Assembly (NCBI GenBank): GCA_028688905.1
Contig: JAQTXH010000001.1
Span: forward strand, 544,156 to 608,155
Reading direction: 5' to 3'
DNA from: Acidiphilium sp.
GTDB taxonomy: Bacteria > Pseudomonadota > Alphaproteobacteria > Acetobacterales > Acetobacteraceae
Length of the DNA: 64,000 nt
Position 1 is the first letter of the stretch. Every line of letters begins with the position of its first letter. The position numbers and the translations under genes are program-made. Below the pieces are notes generated by a model. The model worked only from the letters and a program-made list of their open reading frames with translations, had not been told where the DNA came from and ran no database searches. Below, piece by piece: positions 61,450-64,000 of the stretch.

Positions 61450-62181
61450 ATGGATGGTGGAACCGATCACGATTTGGACGGCAATATCGCACTGGTGACC
61501 GGAGCGAGTCGTGGACTGGGTGCGGCGATCGCGATCGCACTGGCGCGACGGGGGGCGCATGTTGTGATCGCGGCGCGCGATGATGGGGGCCTGACCGTCA
61601 CTGACGATGCCATCCGCGCGCTGGGCGGTGAGGCGACGCTGCTGCCGGCTGATCTGACCCGCGCCGAAGTGACCGATTCGATCGGTGCCAGCTTGTTCGA
61701 GCGATTTGGAAGGCTGGATATTCTGGTGCATGCCGCCGCCGTCCTCGGCACGCCGGGACCGGCGGGCAAGATTGACGAGGCGGAATGGGAGGCGGCGTTC
61801 GGCATCAATGCCACCGCGACCTGGCGGCTGATCCGCACGACCGAGCCTTTGCTACGGGCCGCACCCCACGGGCGGGTGGTGGTTTTGACGCACAGCGCGG
61901 CATCGGTGCCGGAGGCTGACGGGGCGCTACGTGGTGCGAGCATGGCGGCGCGGCAGATACTGGTGTTGTCCTGGGCCGCCGAACTGAATGAAACCAACCT
62001 GCGGGTGAATTTGTTCGATCCCACCATGCTGTCGGCTGCCATTGAGGCGAGCGCGACGGTTCAATCGCACACTGTGGCGCAAACCGTGGCACAAACCGAG
62101 GCAATGGCACAAATGATCGTGGCGATGTGTCAGCCCAGCGAAGCCCGGCATGGCGAGATTTTGGTCTGGCCGGGCACGTAG
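61450..62181 (+). CDS. short-chain dehydrogenase-fold protein lacking YxxxK
   Basis: The 243-residue protein has a normal SDR nucleotide site ('ALVTGASRGLGAAIAIALARRG', 'ADLTR', 'ILVHAAAVLG' in the NNAG position). Where the catalytic YxxxK should be, the protein reads 'GALRGASMAARQILVLSWAAE', that is Arg161 and Met165 instead of Tyr and Lys. It may bind a dinucleotide without ordinary SDR catalysis. A small in-frame repeat encodes 'HTVAQTVAQTEAMAQ' near the C-terminus. It probably forms an operon with the TauE gene. Confidence 0.85.
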   Translation: MDGGTDHDLDGNIALVTGASRGLGAAIAIALARRGAHVVIAARDDGGLTVTDDAIRALGGEATLLPADLTRAEVTDSIGASLFERFGRLDILVHAAAVLGTPGPAGKIDEAEWEAAFGINATATWRLIRTTEPLLRAAPHGRVVVLTHSAASVPEADGALRGASMAARQILVLSWAAELNETNLRVNLFDPTMLSAAIEASATVQSHTVAQTVAQTEAMAQMIVAMCQPSEARHGEILVWPGT

Positions 62182-62195
62182 CGATTCAATGCCAC

Positions 62196-63392
62196 CTACA
62201 CTGTCGAAAGCACGGCGGGTGCCAGGGCCGGCAGTTTCGCCGCCGGGTGGGACGGGTTGCGAAACCGCATCGCGCTGGCGGCACTAACTTCGCCGTAGAG
62301 TTCAAATCGCGACGCGCAGGTAACCGCAACCACAGTGCGGGCTTCGGGAAGGGTGAGAAATTGTCGGGCCTCGCCCTCCAGGCTGAGGTGATCGCGCAGC
62401 AATTGCCATTCCAGACGGTCGGTGTCCTCGATGAACATGGCGAGAATGCCGGGGCGGTCGCCGGTGAGGCGGGTGGGTGCGAGGGCGGCGAGGCGCTTGC
62501 GCATAGCGACCGCAACCTCGTTCTCGCAGCCGGCGCGGGCGGCGAACACGAAAATACCGTTGCCACCGCTGGTCACCGCGAGATTGGCCTCGGGGCCGAA
62601 TTCGTCGCGCAGCTGTGTCATCAGGCCGTTTTCGCTGGCCTGGGCGGCGGCGAGCATCAACGGGTCGAGCCGGAGGACGGCGGCTTCATCGTGATCGGAG
62701 CGTTGGGCGTTGGACAACATGGTGTTGATGCGTTGGTGCAGCATCGCGAGAGCATTGGTACCATCGGTAGCGGCAATGTCACGCAACCCTTGCGGCAGGG
62801 TCATTTTCAGAAGGTAACGCCCAGGGTGGGCGGAAAGCCAGGTTTGCAGATCGGGGTCGATCCGGTCCATCAGGCGCATCCAGGCGGCGCGGTGAACCAA
62901 GCGGCCCTCCTCGGCGGAGAGCGTGTCGCAGGCGATTTCAGCGGTGGCACCGTCACGCCCGATCAGCAAATCATACGCCGTCCCGTCCTCAAACCCGGCG
63001 TAGCGCACTGCGAAACCCAGCGCCTCGTGAAGCATCGCGGTGCGGTGAAGATGCAGCAGCGGCATCAGGGTCGCATCGCCGGAAAGCGCGGCGGCAATGG
63101 CGGCGCGGAAACGGGTTTTTCCAACGGCTGTGAGACCGGCGTCGAGCCTGACAAGGGCGGCAACGCGCTCAGCCAGGATGGTTTCGGCAGCCGATAAGTC
63201 GTGGCCGAGATGCGAATTCTCGACCGCGAATTCGGCGGCGTGGCGCTGCGCCGCCAGCTTGCCGTAGCGCGCCGCTGCGGCGACATTGGCCCGCAACACC
63301 GCGATCCGGCTCTTCCAGGCCCTTAGGCCGGCCAGATCGACGAACGCCTTGATGTCGCTGCGGCACTGCGCCCGGGAGTGAGGCATATTCAT
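62196..63392 (-). CDS. conserved-looking hypothetical protein, 398 residues
   Basis: I do not recognise a family. The protein is soluble-looking, without signal peptide or membrane segments. Its N-terminal third is Ala/Arg-rich and helical ('AVLRANVAAAARYGKLAAQR', 'SAAETILAERVAALVRLDA'), followed by mixed segments such as 'GKTRFRAAIAAAL' and 'GRDGATAEIACDTLS'. Codon use and length support a real gene. It is convergent with the SDR and lies directly downstream of aroC on the same strand (38 bases), so it may be co-transcribed with it. Confidence 0.65.
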   Translation of the reverse strand: MNMPHSRAQCRSDIKAFVDLAGLRAWKSRIAVLRANVAAAARYGKLAAQRHAAEFAVENSHLGHDLSAAETILAERVAALVRLDAGLTAVGKTRFRAAIAAALSGDATLMPLLHLHRTAMLHEALGFAVRYAGFEDGTAYDLLIGRDGATAEIACDTLSAEEGRLVHRAAWMRLMDRIDPDLQTWLSAHPGRYLLKMTLPQGLRDIAATDGTNALAMLHQRINTMLSNAQRSDHDEAAVLRLDPLMLAAAQASENGLMTQLRDEFGPEANLAVTSGGNGIFVFAARAGCENEVAVAMRKRLAALAPTRLTGDRPGILAMFIEDTDRLEWQLLRDHLSLEGEARQFLTLPEARTVVAVTCASRFELYGEVSAASAMRFRNPSHPAAKLPALAPAVLSTV

Positions 63393-63430
63393 AATACAAG
63401 CAGTCTACCGGGCGGGATGTCGTTTTGATA

Positions 63431-64000
63431 TCACGTTTTTGTGATAGGTAGCTGACCAAGCGTGATCTCGCCACATTGTGCTCTATGGCGCAGCCAATGG
63501 TCGGCGAGGACGCAGGCCATCATCGCTTCGCCGACCGGCACGGCGCGGATGCCGACGCAGGGGTCGTGGCGACCTTTGGTCTGGATGTCGATTTCGGTGC
63601 CTGTGGCATCGACGCTGGCGACTTCGGTCAGGATCGAGCTGGTGGGTTTCACGGCAAAGCGCACCACGATGGGCTGACCAGTGGCGATACCGCCGAGAAC
63701 GCCACCGGCGTGGTTGGCGAGGAAGCGGACCGTGCCGTCCGGGTTCATCCGCATCTCATCGGCATTCTGCTCGCCGCGCAGGGCTGCGGCCGCGAAGCCG
63801 TCGCCGATTTCGACCGCCTTGACCGCGTTGATGCCCATCATCGCACTCGCCAGATCGGCGTCGAGCTTGGCATAGATCGGTGCGCCGAGGCCGGGCGGGA
63901 CGCCGGTTGCGGTGATTTCGACGACGGCACCCAGGGAGGAGCCGGATTTGCGGATGATGTCGAGTTCGGTTTCCCACTGGGCGGCGGCGATCGGGTCGGG
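63431..64000 (-). CDS. aroC: chorismate synthase (3' part)
   Basis: AroC makes chorismate from 5-enolpyruvylshikimate 3-phosphate. The visible C-terminal half reads '[20 protein letters not shown]', then '[13 protein letters not shown]', 'SNHAGG'-like '[18 protein letters not shown]', '[10 protein letters not shown]' and '[20 protein letters not shown]', all diagnostic. The gene starts beyond the right edge. It supplies prephenate-pathway precursors for pheA seen at 11 kb. Confidence 0.95.
   Translation of the reverse strand, partial: PDPIAAAQWETELDIIRKSGSSLGAVVEITATGVPPGLGAPIYAKLDADLASAMMGINAVKAVEIGDGFAAAALRGEQNADEMRMNPDGTVRFLANHAGGVLGGIATGQPIVVRFAVKPTSSILTEVASVDATGTEIDIQTKGRHDPCVGIRAVPVGEAMMACVLADHWLRHRAQCGEITLGQLPITKT

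Overview
The window is a GC-rich, densely coded bacterial chromosome segment. Gene order and protein types point to an alphaproteobacterium, most likely of the Acetobacteraceae. Supporting signs are a PopZ-like DUF2497 protein in the order pcm, tolC, popZ, valS; a MucR/Ros regulator; an aspartate/glutamate leucyltransferase beside an RDD protein; a NDUFA9-like complex I protein; a cytochrome c divergent from kdsB-pheA; and intergenic palindromes of the 'GGGGC...GCCCC / AAAGGCGGAGTCTTTGG' and 'AAAGTTTTTTTGCTTC' kinds. The family placement is an inference. No rRNA, transposase, prophage or CRISPR array was found.

Layout. 0-7 kb: 3' end of a NDUFA9-like gene, then gltD-gltB. 6.9-9.8 kb: rdgB and rph, divergent from hrcA and a MaoC dehydratase. 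9.9-15 kb: beta-propeller protein, pheA and kdsB on the minus strand, then a membrane-anchored diheme cytochrome c, hisN and a GNAT protein on the plus strand. 15-21.5 kb: APC permease, a lipid A/Kdo block (lpxL, lpxK, waaA, DUF374 acyltransferase) and oxyR. 21.7-27.2 kb: DUF883 protein, small membrane protein, and the elongation genes mreC-mreD-mrdA-rodA without mreB. 27.3-30.1 kb: an accessory pocket holding mazEF, a PAAR-domain effector-like protein and a beta-helix partner. 30.2-32.3 kb: AmpG-like permease and a lytic transglycosylase. 32.4-36.4 kb: Met-rich secreted protein, typA and mscS. 36.4-40.8 kb: cupredoxin, bpt, RDD protein, prs, GST and histidine phosphatase. 40.8-47.3 kb: pmbA, M16 peptidase, thrC, secB, argC and thpR. 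47.6-53.3 kb: valS, popZ, tolC and a pcm-like gene. 53.5-57 kb: tRNA-Cys, metallophosphoesterase, gloB, methyltransferase and an LTXXQ protein. 57.2-64 kb: nfuA-like, nitroreductase, tsaB, rimI, tusA-like, mucR, TauE, an atypical SDR, an unidentified 398-residue protein and the 3' part of aroC.

Most genes are housekeeping: nitrogen and amino-acid supply, cell envelope, tRNA and protein quality. The least ordinary parts are the spaces between genes. A dispersed element of about 60-105 bp with two palindromes occurs at least six times, always beside gene ends. It supplies stop codons, terminator-like hairpins, the last residues of MscS and probably the first residues of RimI. Other unusual structures are a perfect 25-bp inverted repeat at 44.93-45.01 kb, a 19-bp tandem array that starts inside the thpR stop region, a decayed SPFH-family gene tail beside valS, and many short tandem duplications. 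The best candidate for a little-described system is the orphan PAAR protein with its beta-helix neighbour at 28.3-30.1 kb.
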